DNA from: Carnegiea gigantea
Taxonomy: Eukaryota; Streptophyta; Magnoliopsida; Caryophyllales; Cactaceae
Assembly: GCA_029747015.1 (NCBI GenBank)
Contig: JAKOGI010001273.1
Coordinates: 93,501-157,500 of the forward strand
DNA length: 64,000 nt
Direction: 5' to 3'
In this document: positions 1 through 13,559 of the stretch, piece after piece
How the letters are laid out: each line of letters starts with the position of its first letter
Position numbering within the stretch: the first letter of the stretch is position 1
Notes under the pieces: generated by a model
The model's database searches: none
What the model saw: the letters and a program-made list of their open reading frames with translations, nothing else
What the model was told of the DNA's origin: nothing
Translations under genes and position numbers: made by a program

Positions 1-208
1 ACTGTTGGTAAGTCAATATGTGAAGATAAATTAGTCAAAAATATGACCATGGAAATATGCTATGAAGTCAACAATATAAATCCTAATAGCTTTAAATCCA
101 AATAAATGTATGCCTAGAGAGATATAATAGATATGAATTATGTGCCTACATCAATAGTGACCGTTTGGTCTGTTAAAAAAAAAAAAGATCATTAGTTTCA
201 GAATTTAT

Positions 209-1412
209 ATGAAAAAAGCCAAGAATCCTTTACAAGTAAAGATAGCTGATAATAGCATTATGAGCAACAATGAAGTCATGGAAGGGTTATCCATAAAAAT
301 AGGAGGAGTCCAGTACATTATACTAGTATTATGGGTTACTAGCCAATCCTATCATGATATAATTATTGGTAATAATTTCAGAGGCTATATTCTCCATGCA
401 CACAGTTCATAAACCAAATAATATTCACAATAAGTGGTAACTCACTTCCTATTAATAAATTAAATAAAAATTACACTCATAAGAAGATTAAGTTTATATG
501 CAGCCAGCGTAGTGAGAAGGTAATATCTGTACAATGTCAGATAGCACAAACTATCTCACTACTTGAGTTATCTATTAAAAGGCATATTGATGAACATCAA
601 GAGCAATTATGCAAAGAACTATACCATGATAATCCTCTTAAATTCTGGGATAAATATAAGACATTTTCAAAAATCACTTTATTAAATCCCAATATTATTA
701 TCCGAGTAAATTAAACGAATGATGTATACACAGCAGGATAGTTAAGAATTTGACAATCAAATCAAGAACTTTTGGATAAAAAATTAATCAGGAATAGTAA
801 AAGTTCTCACACCAGTTTCGCTTTTATGGTAACAAATCATACTGAAGAGAAAAAAGGAAAAGTTAGAATGGTAGTAAATTATAAAAAGCTTAATGATAAT
901 ACTATCTTTGATGGTTATTATATTCCTAGCAAAACATTTCTTTTCATTAGAATTTAGAGAGCTTTTTGATTCTCAAAAATGGATTGCAAAAGAGGATACT
1001 GGGAGATAAAAATAGATGAAGAAAGTATTTCTTTAACTGCTTTTAGTGCCCCTTAAGGATATTATGAGTGGACAGTAATGCCATTTGGTCTTAAAAATGC
1101 ACCTTAAATATTTCAAAGAACAATAGATAACATCTTCAAAGATCTTAATCATTGCTATCTAGTTTACATCAATAATATCCTTGTCTTTTCCAAGACCATA
1201 GACCAATACAAAGATGATGTCCTAACTATCACCCAAAGATCCATTGACGATGATATTATTCTTGGTAAGAACAAGTGGATTTTTCTTGAATACGAAATCA
1301 AGTTTTTAAGTCTAGAGATAAAAGTTGTACAAATCATTCTACAAAAGCATATTTTAGAAAAATAGAAAATTTTCCTGAAAAGATTCAAGATAGGAAGCAA
1401 TTAGAAAATTTT
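209..1412 (+). pseudogene. Endogenous Caulimoviridae-like pararetrovirus relic (protease + RT region)
   Basis: Decayed part of a plant pararetrovirus polyprotein. An aspartic-protease-like stretch lies at about 215-410 (ending in a ...DIIIGNN motif), is followed by a frameshifted linker, and then reverse transcriptase from about 750 to 1410 (motifs MVVNYKKLND, then VMPFGLKNAP in plus-strand reading with stops between). The arrangement and RT wording fit Caulimoviridae rather than Ty3/gypsy. Breaks include a frame change near 385, several stops and frame changes between 410 and 780, a stop at 955-957, and stops at about 1054 and 1105. The usual catalytic Asp-Asp of the YxDD box, near 1170, reads Asn-Asn, so the enzyme would be dead even without the stops. 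The relic ends abruptly near 1412 against a copia gag in the opposite direction. Bases 1-208 look related but I cannot assign them. Family call good; genus not determined. Confidence 0.8.
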
Positions 1413-2099
1413 CCACAGTGCCCTTCTCACATGCTATATTCTTTTCTCCATTGCCCTTAACCTTTTGCTTTTTGGCAATACCACCCTTGGGCCAGGAATT
1501 CTGAGAAGGGTGAGGGCCATTCTTAGGTGTTTTGCCTTAGTAAGGCTTATTGCTCTGGCAATAAAATCCACATTGGAAAGGGCGAATGATTTTAAATGCT
1601 CTTTCTCCATTTCGAGATGCTTTGAGATTGTTTCAAAGGTCTTTACATGCTAATATGGGTCATAATAAGCTTAAAGTTCCTGTACTCATCAATATCATCT
1701 GGAAGAACCCAAATCACATTCAAGACTTGTTCCTCCTCAGAGATCTCTCGCCCAATAGCCTTAAGATCACGAACCATGTCACTCATTGCTCGTAGGTGTT
1801 CGGTAATACTTTAAGTGGAGTCGATACAATATTGCATCCACTTTAAGTGCAAAGTACACAATCTTGTCGAAGATGTCTGGCCAAACTTGATCTTAAGCTT
1901 ATCCCAAATGCCGTAGCAGTGTGATATCTCTTCAAACTTCCTATTAGACCATCATGTATGTAATATGACATAGTATAACATGCTGATTGATTGTTTTTGA
2001 GCCAATTTTGGCACGCTTCTAGGCTATCTTGGTACTGCTTACCAGTAGTAACATCTTTGCCATGCAGATACTCATCTTTGGCTATATGTGCAATGGTCG
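1412..2099 (-). pseudogene. Ty1/copia gag, 3' part (split by the LTR element to its right)
   Basis: Read on the minus strand from about 2099 downwards this encodes a UBN2-type copia Gag. Segments seen are KDVTTGKQYQ, LKWMQYCIDS, EHLRAMSDMVRDLKAIG, SEEEQVLNVI and KHLEMEKEHLKSF, followed by a Lys-rich stretch just before the expected zinc knuckle. The knuckle itself is missing because the sequence breaks into the pararetrovirus relic near 1412. Gag forms the particle of the retroelement. There are at least one stop (after ...LIMTHISM, near 1650) and several frame changes. The missing N-terminus is found at 23624-23768 on the same strand, beyond the inserted element. No copia pol is visible. Confidence 0.75.
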
Positions 2100-5013
2100 T
2101 GCATTTTTGGGTTCAAGCTAATTAATGTGATTAGCTATTTTATAAACCGAATTTTACTGTAGTAGCTATATCAGTTTAAATTTCGCACATTGATTAAATG
2201 CATTAAATTATATGAATTAGTTTTTGGATTTTCTTGATTTATTACATGATTTTGTGTAAAATTAGTAAATAGTTAAAAGTTAAATCAAGCCGGATTAGCA
2301 GAATCAATCGGGCTTACGGATACTAGAACTTGTGGGCTTATCATTAGGCCTAAGAATTTTATATTTTTGGGCAAGTAGATGAGGGGAAAAAAATAAAAGG
2401 GGAGGGCCAATTAGACTCAAAGCGGTAGGAGCCCATTACCCAACCCCACTTCACGACACCAGGCACTCTTGTGCAAAAAGAAAACACAGAACTCAACTTT
2501 TCCTATTAACATACCTCCACACGTGTCCTCACCATTTTTCAAGACCCAGAGAGAGAGAGAGGAGAGCGAGAATGCAGCGTGATTAGGCAGAGCCGACCAA
2601 TAGTAGCCACGACGATGACGGGAATGGAGTGGCCGAGCATTGTTCCAGCACGGGGTAGGGTAGGTGTGAAATAGCAATGTGAGCAACAAGGAGGGTCTCG
2701 AACCTAGCATCAAATTTGCTCTCATTAACTCTAAATCAGGTCCTCTAGGTTGGAGTACAGTAGGTGATTCTTAATTCTCAAAATTATTAGTTAATTTTCA
2801 AGATTTTTTGATTTCGCCATGGAAGCTTGATTACGTTCTTAAGTTGAAATTGTGGTGAATTGAGTAATTATGGGAAGAAGGAGGATAGAATGAGTTGATT
2901 GAGATAATTGTGTTGAAATTGAGATGATTTTGAGGTTAGTCCATGGGCAATACTGGGAGAAGAGAGCTCATGTTGAGTGTTAAATGGATGAATTTGTGAA
3001 ATGTATTTGTTGTGATTTTAATTCTGTTTCATCAATTGATTAATGCCCAAGGCTGGTTGTAGCATTAATGTTTAGGTTGTGGTGATGTTGTTATTGCTCT
3101 CAACCCATGCTTGCTTTATTTTGTCTAGGAGTTAAGTAGGGAAGCGGGAACTCACTTAAGCAGTTCAGTGAATGAGTTCAGCAGCGAATCGGGTTCGTGA
3201 AGCGAGCAGCGGCTTGCGCCTGTCCCACCTTATTCTAGGTAGACATACCTGCCTTGTGTTACCGTGTCTAGGGCTATGATCGTTGTTGTATCCTGAACTA
3301 AGAACATTGAACAGATTCATTGAACAACTCAACTGAACTGTTCAACTTGTTGAATTGTTGTCCAAAATGTTAAATCATTACCCTTATGAATTAATAAAGT
3401 GTCGTGTAAAGGTTGTGAGCATGGTTTTAAGGTTTCAGTTTCTATGAGCTTTGAGGAAATTTAGTAAACCCAAAACCATATGGCTAATTTGTAGAACCAA
3501 ACTGCTGAGTTCTTTTAACTGAAACTAGCTATGAGTGAGTTGTAAACATGTGGCTTCCGAAAATGAGTTCTAATAGTCTTTTTATATGAAATTGGAAGTT
3601 TTCTTGGCTAGTAAATCACTTACCTATTTTGTTGGTTAAGTTGAAATTTATTATGCTTTTCAGAAGTTGACTTTTGTTGTTGTTAAGGTGTCATTAGCCC
3701 CCTTGAGAATGGAATAGCATTGTTACGCGATAACGGAAATTTTAATGCTAAATGTGTTAAAAGTGAATTGTATTGGCGATGTCTTAAAATAGTGCTAATA
3801 TAAATGACTTGGTCTTGAAAGTAGACTTTTGGATCCTGATTGGAACAGGAATCCTAGTTGTCACTATTCTAATGAGGATAGGAGTTTGTCGACTTTGCGA
3901 AGCCCTGTGGATATAAAAAGTTGTGAGTTGTGTCACATACCTAACGAGAGCACTAACATGTAAATCCAATGCCGAAAAATGATTTCATCACTCATTATAA
4001 GTTAAAACATTCTCATCTATGCTGATGCAAAGATTTGGAAAAGTGCGTGAACTGTTTGAAAAGGGTTCTTATCAAAGTATAAACGAATTCTTTATATAGA
4101 AAGAAATTTATAGATAGTTAACTTAGCTTGGATAGAGCCTCGTATTCTCTTTGTATGCTATTTTCTGTTTCCTACTAAAAGAACTAAAGAGGTAGCTTTC
4201 GGTGGAATTCTTTGATGCTAAGTGTGTAACTGGGAGTCAAACTACCTACCAACCTCAATGATTGGGCTGAGTTGAAGAATGGTATGATTTTGGGATGTTG
4301 TGTGTCTAATATGCTAATATTAAATATAATTTCAGTATGTCTGCTACTTCTAGTATTGTATGCAATTGTTTTGGTTTTCAGGATTATGGATTATCCACTA
4401 AGCATGTGGTAGCTCAACCCTCTCTTTCCTCCCTTTTCCCTAGGTTCTTGAAAGCATGTGGACATTACTTGGTTCTATGAGATAGCTTGGTTTCTCTTGT
4501 ATCTTCTTATTAGGTGGCATTAAGGTATTCCCTAATGTATATATTTTAGTTTAGGAGTTAGTACAATGTATCACTTTGGATTGTAAGCTCTTTCGAGCAT
4601 TTATAAGTCTGGCTCCTTCATTCATATAGTACATACTGTCTAGTTATGGCTCTGGATGACAATGTGAGCCAACCATCTGATTAAAATCTTGTCTTTTAGT
4701 TATTAAAGGTTGAAAGGCTTCAGGATGTAAACCCCAGTGCTCCAAATTTGTGATCCGTCAAATTGTATCTTCCATTTCTTTATTTATTTAACGTTACAAT
4801 TTGTGTACTCCAGGCATGTGGCCTATAAAGATTTGGTCTCCGGCAAATAGGCATTAAGCTTGGTTAGATTTATCTTTTATGCTTTTCTTTATTATAGTTA
4901 TTAAATGTAAGACTATTTGCCTCATATATGGTCGATTTTTAGACGAATCTCTATCTATTTCATTTTAAAATTTAGGAAATCACTAATACCTATTTAGAGG
5001 TAGGGGTGTTATA
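2087..5013 (+). repeat. 5' LTR of the LARD-like element
   Basis: Aligns along its length with 20387-23623 once the small insertion in that copy is removed (about 2.93 kb each). Shared landmarks are GATACTAGAACTTGTGGGCT near 2320 and 20620, and the block ending GGGTGTTATA here and GGGTGTTGCA there. It ends directly before the PBS. The start reads TGTGCAATGG where the other copy reads TGTAATAG. The final CA is mutated to TA. No open coding frame of note. Confidence 0.8.
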
Positions 5014-5015
5014 GA

Positions 5016-5027
5016 TGGTATCAGAGT
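5016..5027 (+). promoter_or_regulatory. Primer binding site (initiator Met-tRNA type)
   Basis: TGGTATCAGAGT two bases after the end of the left LTR. This is the standard plant retrotransposon PBS complementary to the 3' end of initiator tRNA-Met, where minus-strand DNA synthesis begins. Its place fixes the orientation of the element and the LTR end. Confidence 0.85.
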
Positions 5028-5399
5028 AGGGTCCTGCGACCATAGGTCATAACCTTAATCCTGCATTTTCATGTAGTCCTCTAGAGTTTCCTTGAGTGAC
5101 GATATGACCTACGGTGTACCATGGTTGTAAATATGTTTTTGGTGAATTAGCTTATGTGATTGATTGACTCTTCACTATAAAAAATTTATCATGTTTCTGC
5201 ACTTATCTAACCACACATGGCTAAGTGTGATAGGAAAAAAAGCGGATGGAGTCTTCAAAACTATATCCATGCAAAATAAATGAGGAAAAAGATAACCACT
5301 CTTATAACTGTGGTAGTATCTTATTAAGACGTGTCCACACTTATTATGTGTGGTGGACTTATGTTGCATGAATGGAGCTTATCTAGACGAATATTAAGC

Positions 5400-7786
5400 A
5401 TGGAGGGTTATATAATTTTTCTTTTTTATTTGCACACAATGCAGGACTCTTTAAAAATAAGGCCTAGGCATGAGTTCCTTTTTTTACATTTTTGTCTGAC
5501 CGCCGAATTAAAAACAAAAAAAAAAACCCTCCCTGACTTCTCAGTTCCCATTCGACTCTCTTCAATTCTCACCTCTCAGTATCCATTTTACACACTAGAT
5601 AACCTAGGTCAAGTGCATGACGAACGGTGAGTGCTCTATCGGTCAAAGGTGAAAAATTGGTTCACGGCGGCAGTGCTACTGATGTGAAGAGGTCTCCGTG
5701 GCGAGGACCTGGTTCACTACAAGATTCGTGAAGATCTCTGGCTACAGACGGTGAGTGAGATCGATTTTTGTCATTTTTTTTTAAAAAATTCCTAAAATTA
5801 TGGAAGAATTACCAATAGACCTAACAATTGGTTAAAGTTTGCTTGAAATTGTTTGATTGTCTAAATATTTCGAATTTAGTGTGTCGAATTTTTGCTGGTA
5901 TGGATGAAATGAAATATATAGGAATTCTGGTGCTGAATTATCTGAAGTTTGTCTGAATTTTGATGGTACCTAATCATTCTTGTTCTATGTGTTGCTGGTT
6001 CGAAGGAATTACTGTCGGATGGGAATTTCAAGTTTGGAAGTTAGTTTGATCTAAAACTATGAATTATAAAACTTCCACTAGAGATATAGAATACAAACCC
6101 TTGTTCACGTTTCCAACTCAAGATGGGAATTTTGAGTTACAAAAGTTAGTTTGATGTGAAATTATGTGTGATGGGATTTCCATAGAAGAAATAGATTGCA
6201 AGAGGAAAATACACATATCGTCTTCGTAGTCTTCTGTTGTTTTGTGTATTGCCCAGCTTTTCCAAATTCTTGTGTGTGCTTTGTGTGTTGCCCTATTTTT
6301 TCAAATTCAGCATTCTTTCTTTTTATTTTTTCTTGGGTAGGAATATTTTGAAATCCCTAGAATTTACGGGGGTGTTGAAGATACTGGTTGTTCCAATTCC
6401 AGGAGATAGAGAATAGGGTGTACTGTTGACATAGATTTCCTAATATCTCAAGTACTCATTTTATTTCTTTGGTTTGTTGGTGGTTAGAAAGTCTAAGCCA
6501 AGCAAGAATGAAGCCTCACTTTTGGGTAGGGAAAGATAATGCGTATCTACAGAAATATGCATGCATATATGCAGGAATATTATTGAAGATGTCAAGGTGT
6601 CACCAACTTTCCTTTTTTCTTTTTTTGCCATCCTTTTTGTAGGGAAAAATAATGAACATCATTATACTTATTCTTTCATCTGTAACAATAATAGGCTATA
6701 AGCAGAACCATGATTATTAAGAGCAGAAGCTTAAGAAAAGTGCAGAGGTGTAGTAAAGACTTACAATGCTTAACTTTTCTAAATTATGCAGTTAGACTTA
6801 TTGATAACTGCATATTAAATTACAGCTTCTATTTTTCTTTTTCTTTTTTTTGGGGGGAGGGGAGGGATTCCGTTTTTTGTGAAATTGGAGCAAAATTCCA
6901 GTTTCTATAATGCTGAAAATTCCATAAGATATCCTTTTACTGCCTGTAAGAATGTTCTAGGAGTGAAATGTACCTATGCATCTGTATAGTTTGATTTGAA
7001 TACTTGCTGTGATAGAATGTTAGATATGTTCTTAACCATATATTAGTTAAGATCAAATGAATACATATTGATGTGTTGGTATTCAGTGCTCAGATGTGAC
7101 CACATCTTCATCGAAAGGCACCATTCTTTGGTTTTTTTTTTTTAAGGGGGGGGGGGGACAGTTTGTCTAAGATGGCATCAATTTCTGTTATAGCCTTGAT
7201 TAGGTATCTTAATTCTAGAAGAAAAATGATTAGTGCTTATGGAAGTTGAACTACCTTTCGTTAAGCTTTGTAAAATAACTTAGTTTAGGGAATTCCAGGT
7301 TTTGATGAGCATGGATTTTAGTGAAGTCTTTGGGCTGAACAAAAGTCTTTGCAAACAATCAATCTTCTACACAATGTGAAATCAAGAAACCAATCAAAGT
7401 ACCCCATTCAAATTTTGAGGAGTTTATTCCTGAAATTGGAATTCTTAAAATTAAAGACCGATAAATCTTAATTGTGGCCTTCGAAAGCCTCAATTTAAAA
7501 CATGTTTTCACTAAGTACATAAAGACACTTAGTAGGCTTATATGTTTAAATTTTTCCATTTGTTAGAAGTAATCACCCTTTGAAAGTGTTGCATTAGTTT
7601 AAGTCTTAAATCTTTGAAATTTATGATACGAACTGAACTTATTAAAGTTATTCAAGTGTGGTATTATTATTTTACTTCTCCCTTATTTAGTGATAATAAA
7701 CCATTACCCCTTGTATACACTTTCTCAAAATGATGTTACTAAATGTGACTGTAACTGTTTAGGTTATACTACTTCCAATCATACAA
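5400..7786 (+). other. CACTA-1 leader, non-coding
   Basis: Gene-free 5' region of CACTA-1, probably promoter, 5' UTR and first intron. It holds a pyrimidine-rich stretch (5520-5600) and two homopolymer junctions of T followed by G (6840-6868 and 7132-7157). Open frames here are short and show no family resemblance. Confidence 0.5.
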
Positions 7787-10700
7787 ATGGATAAACTTGG
7801 ATTAACAAGGATAGGAGATCTACGGAGTACATAACTCGAATTCAATTGTTGTTAGATTTTGCCTTTGCTAATGTTGAGGGAAGTGATGTGATACTTTGCC
7901 CATGTGATCAGTGTAAGGTTGGGCGAAAATGTTGGTGTGATAGAGACACTGTGACACATTGTTTTATGTTTCATGGATGCCAAGTTATAAAGAATGGGTA
8001 CATCACAGGGAGCCAATTTCTATTCACCTTCTTCAATACCATACAATAGAAGCCACACTGAAACTTAAACTGAGGCTAGTTCTTTGGGTAATCTTGATAC
8101 TGAGGGATGGTAATCTTGATACTGACGGATTATTGAATGATATTTTTGGGAAAGATAAGCAAGGATGCATTCAAAATGATGCTGCTGCTAATATGTACAA
8201 TATCCAGGATCTTGTGGATGAGGAGCATATTGAGTTAGATAATGAACCTAGTTCTAGTGATTTGAGGAATGAACAAGGATAGGCCATAGAAGGCTAGTAG
8301 AGCAAGCAGATCAAGAATTATATCTAGGGTCATAATTTTCCAAGTTGTCTTTCCTTTTGCAACTATTTCATTTGAAATCCATGCATGGATGATCTATTAA
8401 GTCATTTGATATGTTACTTGAATTTTTGGCTAGTGTATTCCCACAAATTAATCCATGTCTATTGTCATGGAGTAAATGTAAGTAGTTGAACAAAGATTTG
8501 GGACTTCACTATAAAAAAATCCATGCTTGCCCTAATGATTGTATCTTATATTGGGATGGGAGAGCCAACCCAAATGCGTGCGATAAGTGTCATACTTCAC
8601 GATGGAAGGACAAGGATAAGAAACTACCAAATAAGGTTTTACGCTATTTTTTCCTTATTCCAAGATTACTTAGGATGTACAAGTCCTCGAAAATAGCAGA
8701 GGACATGGTTTGGCATCATGAACATAGGACAAAGGATGGAATCTTGAGGCATCCGGCAGATGCAAAAGCATGGAAGGAGTTTGATGAGCGATATCCAAAT
8801 TTTACAGCTGATCCACAAAATGTGAGATTAGGTCTCGCAAGTGATGGGTTTAATCCATTTCGTATTATGAGTAGTACTCACAACACTTGGCCTGTGCTGT
8901 TAATTCCCTATAACTTGCCCCCATGACTTTGCATGAAGTAATCTTCTATTATTTTATCCATGACCATCCCTGGGAAAAGGGTGCCTCACATGGATATTGA
9001 TATCTATCTTCAACCTCTCATCAAAGAATTGTTACAATTGTGGGAAAGAGTAGATGTATTTGATGCATACACCATAACACACTTTAAATTGCATGGGGCG
9101 CTTCATTCAACTATTAATGACTTTCCTGTATATGCCAATTTGTCTGGATGGAGTACGAAGGGTCGTTTTGCTTGTCTAACTTGTGCCAAAGGTACATACT
9201 CAGTGTGGCTAGAAAATGGGCATAAATTTTGTTACATAGGCCATCGAAGATGGTTGCCTAAAAACCATCCTTTTTGATATGATGATGTTGGATTTGACGG
9301 GAACGTAGAGTTTGGTTTTCCTCCAAAGCCTGTTAGTGGACATGATATTCTAGCTAAGTTAGAGGGTACTACATTTGCATATGGTAAGCGTGGAAATCAC
9401 ATTGCAGAGGTTGATGAGAAGGATGAGGTACAAATTTGGAAAAAAAGGAGCATCTTTTTGAATTTGCTGTATTGAGAGTATAACAACTTGCGCCATAATT
9501 TGAATGTGATGCATATTGAGAAGAACATCTGTGGTAACTTGTTAGGGACTTTATTGAACCTTGAGGGAAAATCTAAGGATAATTTGAAGGCTCGAAAAGA
9601 TCTTGAATCGATGAATATAAGGCAAGAACGCCATCCTATTGCACTACCTAATAGCAAATATGAAATCCCTGCTGCTCCTTACACTTTGTCATCCGAAGAG
9701 AAGACACGATTGTTAAGTGTTTTAAAGCACCTAAAAGTTCCTATTGGTTATGGAAGTAACATCTCTCGTTGTGTCAATTTGAAAGAGCGTAAGTTATTCA
9801 ACCTTAAGAGCCATGATTGCCACATTTTAATGCAAGATTTGCTTCCAATTGCATTAAGGGTAGCAGAAGATTCAGATCTTGTCAACCTCATAGTGGCACT
9901 ATCAACATTTTTCAAGGAATTATGTGCCAAGGAGTTGACTCTGGAGACACTAGACGCAGCTGATGCTAATGCAGTAGTGACGTTGTGTCAAATGGAGAAA
10001 ATGTTTCCTCCGAGCTTTTTTACTATAATGGTGCATCTAGTTGTGCATTTAACTGAAGAAGCAAAGCTTGGAGGCCCAGTTTTATATAGATAGTTGTATC
10101 CAATAGAAAGGTTAGAAGTTATGCTTTCAATATATAGGTATAATTTTTAATAATTTCTTAAGTACTCCACAAATATGTTTATGAATATGTACATACATGT
10201 TTTTGTACATGTGTATTTGGTTAGTATGGGTTTTTATCACGCTTGAAAGCACTTATACATAATCAGGCACAATCAGAGGGACCAATGGCAGAAGGACATA
10301 TTGCACAAGAGTGCATAACTTTCTGCTTAAGGTACTTTCAAGGGGTGGAAACAGTTTTTAATTGTCCACAAAGAAATGATGATAGCCACCCTAATAAGGA
10401 CATGTATTTGTTTGGCACTGGTGGGCGATCCAAAGGAATGGTTAAAATAGTTGAATTAGATGAACTAAGCCTTAAACACGTTCATCGATATGTGCTCCAC
10501 CACCTTGAAGGCATTGATAAATACCATACGTAAGTATTAATGATCAATCCGTATGTAAGCATGTTTTTCAATTGAATATAATATTGAAGTTATAGGATCG
10601 ATTTTAGGTTGTTTTTTAATGAACGCATGGATCTTATCATCGAGAGCCAAGCGATAGACTAAAGCAGAAGTGGTTGGTCGAAGAATTTCCTAATTGGTTA

Positions 10701-11440
10701 CAACATAGGGTAATTATGTCATGGCTTGTAGGATGTGCATTAGTATTTACAAATTATTTTCCATTTCTTGTAATTGATTTTACCATTTATGACGTAGGTA
10801 TTAAACATAGAAAGTGATGACTCAGAATCAAGCTTTTTTAAACCTGTGGCTCGTCGTCCTAACTCGATTGCTAAGAGAATGAATGCATTCATCATCAATG
10901 GATATCGTTTCCATAATCAACATAGGGACAAGCAGAAGAAAACTCAGAATTATGGGGTTATGGTGGAAGATGAAGCAAAATTTATTATGAAAAAATCAAT
11001 GATATTGTTGAATTAGATTACTATTCAGAGTGTAATGTTGTGTTATTCCGATGTGCTTGGGTAAATGTCAACTCACGAGGGTTAAAGGAGGATAAATGAG
11101 GATTCACTATTGTGAATTTCTCACACAAGATACATAAAGGAGGGGCTTTAAAGGATGATCCATATATTTTGTCATCTCAAGCACAACAGGTGTTTTCGGT
11201 TGGGGATGAGAATGATAAAGGATCAGAGCATGTTATTAGGGTGAAACCAAGGGATACATACCTTTTGGGTTCAATAGAAGCTGACGATGAGCTTTATCCT
11301 CAATGCATAGCTCCGAATATTTCGTAGGAGGATGAATATAGAAATCCGACAAATTGGGCTACTGTTAATGAAGAGGCCTGAAAACATCTTTTCTTCTATT
11401 CGAGATGAATGAATGTGTAACCTGTAGTTATATATGTTAG
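7787..11440 (+). pseudogene. TNP2-type CACTA transposase (CACTA-1), broken
   Basis: The main transposase gene, whose product would bind the TIRs and cut the element. ATG at 7787 opens a Transpos_assoc-like N-terminus with Cys residues (LCPCDQCKVG near 7900), shifted by 1 nt near 7836. The catalytic Transposase_21/tnp2 region runs in one frame from about 8370 to 10120 (HACPNDCILYWDG, GLASDGFNPF, DIDIYLQPLIKELL, LRHNLNVMHIEKNICGN), then a DUF4218-like part (KSHDCHILMQDLLP, QMEKMFPPSFF). After an intron come about 10226-10529 and later exons, ending in a DUF4216-like part (about 11020-11330). Stops in the long frame: TGA 8924 (expected Trp), TAA 8939 (Gln), TGA 9275 (Arg), TGA 9473 (Trp), TAG 10091 (Trp), plus one near 8375. 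All these fit C/G transitions. Not functional. Confidence 0.85.
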
Positions 11441-13141
11441 TTGGAAGGCTTGGTGTCGCTGCTTCCATTTATTTGGAAGATATAATTTTCCTTTAATATT
11501 GTGTTGTTTTAAGCTTAATAAAATGAGTGTTTTTCTATATAAAAGGTGTGCCTAAACTACACTTATTTCGTAGAGTTTGGGTTTAGATTTTTAGCCTATT
11601 CTTATTGTTAACACTTCCAATAAGTAATGTGTTGTTTTTATGCAGGTTTTAGAGATATTAGAACGATGTTTCGTTCAAGGAGCACTTACGAAGAGTATCT
11701 TAAGTCCATCCAAAATGAAGCTGCAGCACCTGATGATTTCTCTTTGGCTGATGAGAGCGATGAGGAGATTGCTAATGAACTGGACGATGAACATAACATG
11801 GATGACACATATATTGATCCAGCCATTGTTCCTGTTCCAAAAGGGTTTGATGATGATGAAGAGGTGTTGGTGATAGGTTTAGTCTCTATCCCCTAATTGA
11901 GTTATATTTTAGTGTCTCCCCCCCAAAAAAAATCAATTATGATGTGTTAGAAACCATGTTTAAACCTTCCAATTTTCCATTTTGTATATGTCAGCAACCA
12001 TGTTTAAGCATAATATAAGCTTAAACATTTAATGTTGTACTGCAGCCTGCTAGTTTCTAGTCTTGAAATTGTGAGCTAATGAAAATCTCATTGTCCCTTT
12101 CTTGTCTGTATTATTTGCTAATCACAGATGGTGAAGGAAAGGTTAGCAAACTTAAAGGGCGATTGACTGTTAAAGTCGTGCATGGGTTAGATGCTCCAAA
12201 GAGAGTCATGGTGCCTTTAAATAAGTTTTTGCAATTGGTTAAAAGAGCGGGCAGCTTGTTCAACAGATTCCTCGCTGATGTTGATAGACTGGCTGAACTG
12301 TGTCCATTAGGCACTTGGTACCTTCTGTGTTTAAGGATAGAATTATGAATTACATACAAGTGAGTTTGTTTTTGTAAATACGATGAACATTTTAACTTAT
12401 TTTGTATCTGTTTAAAGTGTCATCTCTGCATATACTTATTTTATGACATTAATGGCATGTAGAAGAAGTTTTTGTTGCCTTTCAATGCATCCATTGATTC
12501 CAAAGTTTGGAGCGTTGTTGAGGGGCTATAAACGCTCTCTAGGGGTGAAGTACATCAATGAGAACATAACTAAAGAGGAATTATATGCGTTACCAATGGC
12601 GGAATCCGGTAATGGTGAAGAGCTTACCCATCCAAAAAGAGTAGGTGATCCAATGTGGTTTGGGTTTGTAGACCTTTGTTTTAGTGAGAAGTTCAAGGTA
12701 ATAGCAACTCTTAGAGTGCTAATTATTTTTATATTTATAGTGTACTTTATTTTTTGTAGTTGAATTAAAGCAACTAATGTTTTTGTTGCCATTATGAATT
12801 GAATTTCTGCTTAGAAATATTCTGAAATTGGTAAGAAAGCTAGAGGGAAGTTCTTGCATGTTCACACCAGTGGTTCACAAAATTTTGCGGTTAAACTTGA
12901 CAAATTTGTATGTTATTTAAAGTTTGCTTATCCTTTGATCATTAGATTTAGCATTGCAAGTGATAAACTATGCCAACATTTTTTCACTTGTATCCATATT
13001 ATGATTTCAGGAGACGGTACGTAAGAGAGAACCTGGTCCGATTGAGTGGTTTATCAATACCCATGAGAGAAAAGATAAGACTTTCCATGCTTCAGAGGCC
13101 AAAGTGTTTGTGGTAATTCAAGATTTTTGACTTTTTAATAC

Positions 13142-13375
<234 letters not shown>

Positions 13376-13559
13376 TTAACTTTTTAATATTATTGACATT
13401 AACAATATTGTGCATATGTGATTTAATTTTTCCAGTTAAACTTACTGGACTAGGAATTGGCACTAGGGATTATTAAAAAAAAGATAGGAGCTTCTGAGGT
13501 TGAGTTCTTAGAATTGACATTAGCGGTGGAGAATAGAGCTTCGCAAACTTATGGGTGAT

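Noticed and set aside
5016..5027. Part of a tRNA gene
   Set aside because: Only the 12-base complement of the initiator tRNA-Met 3' end is present; no cloverleaf around it.
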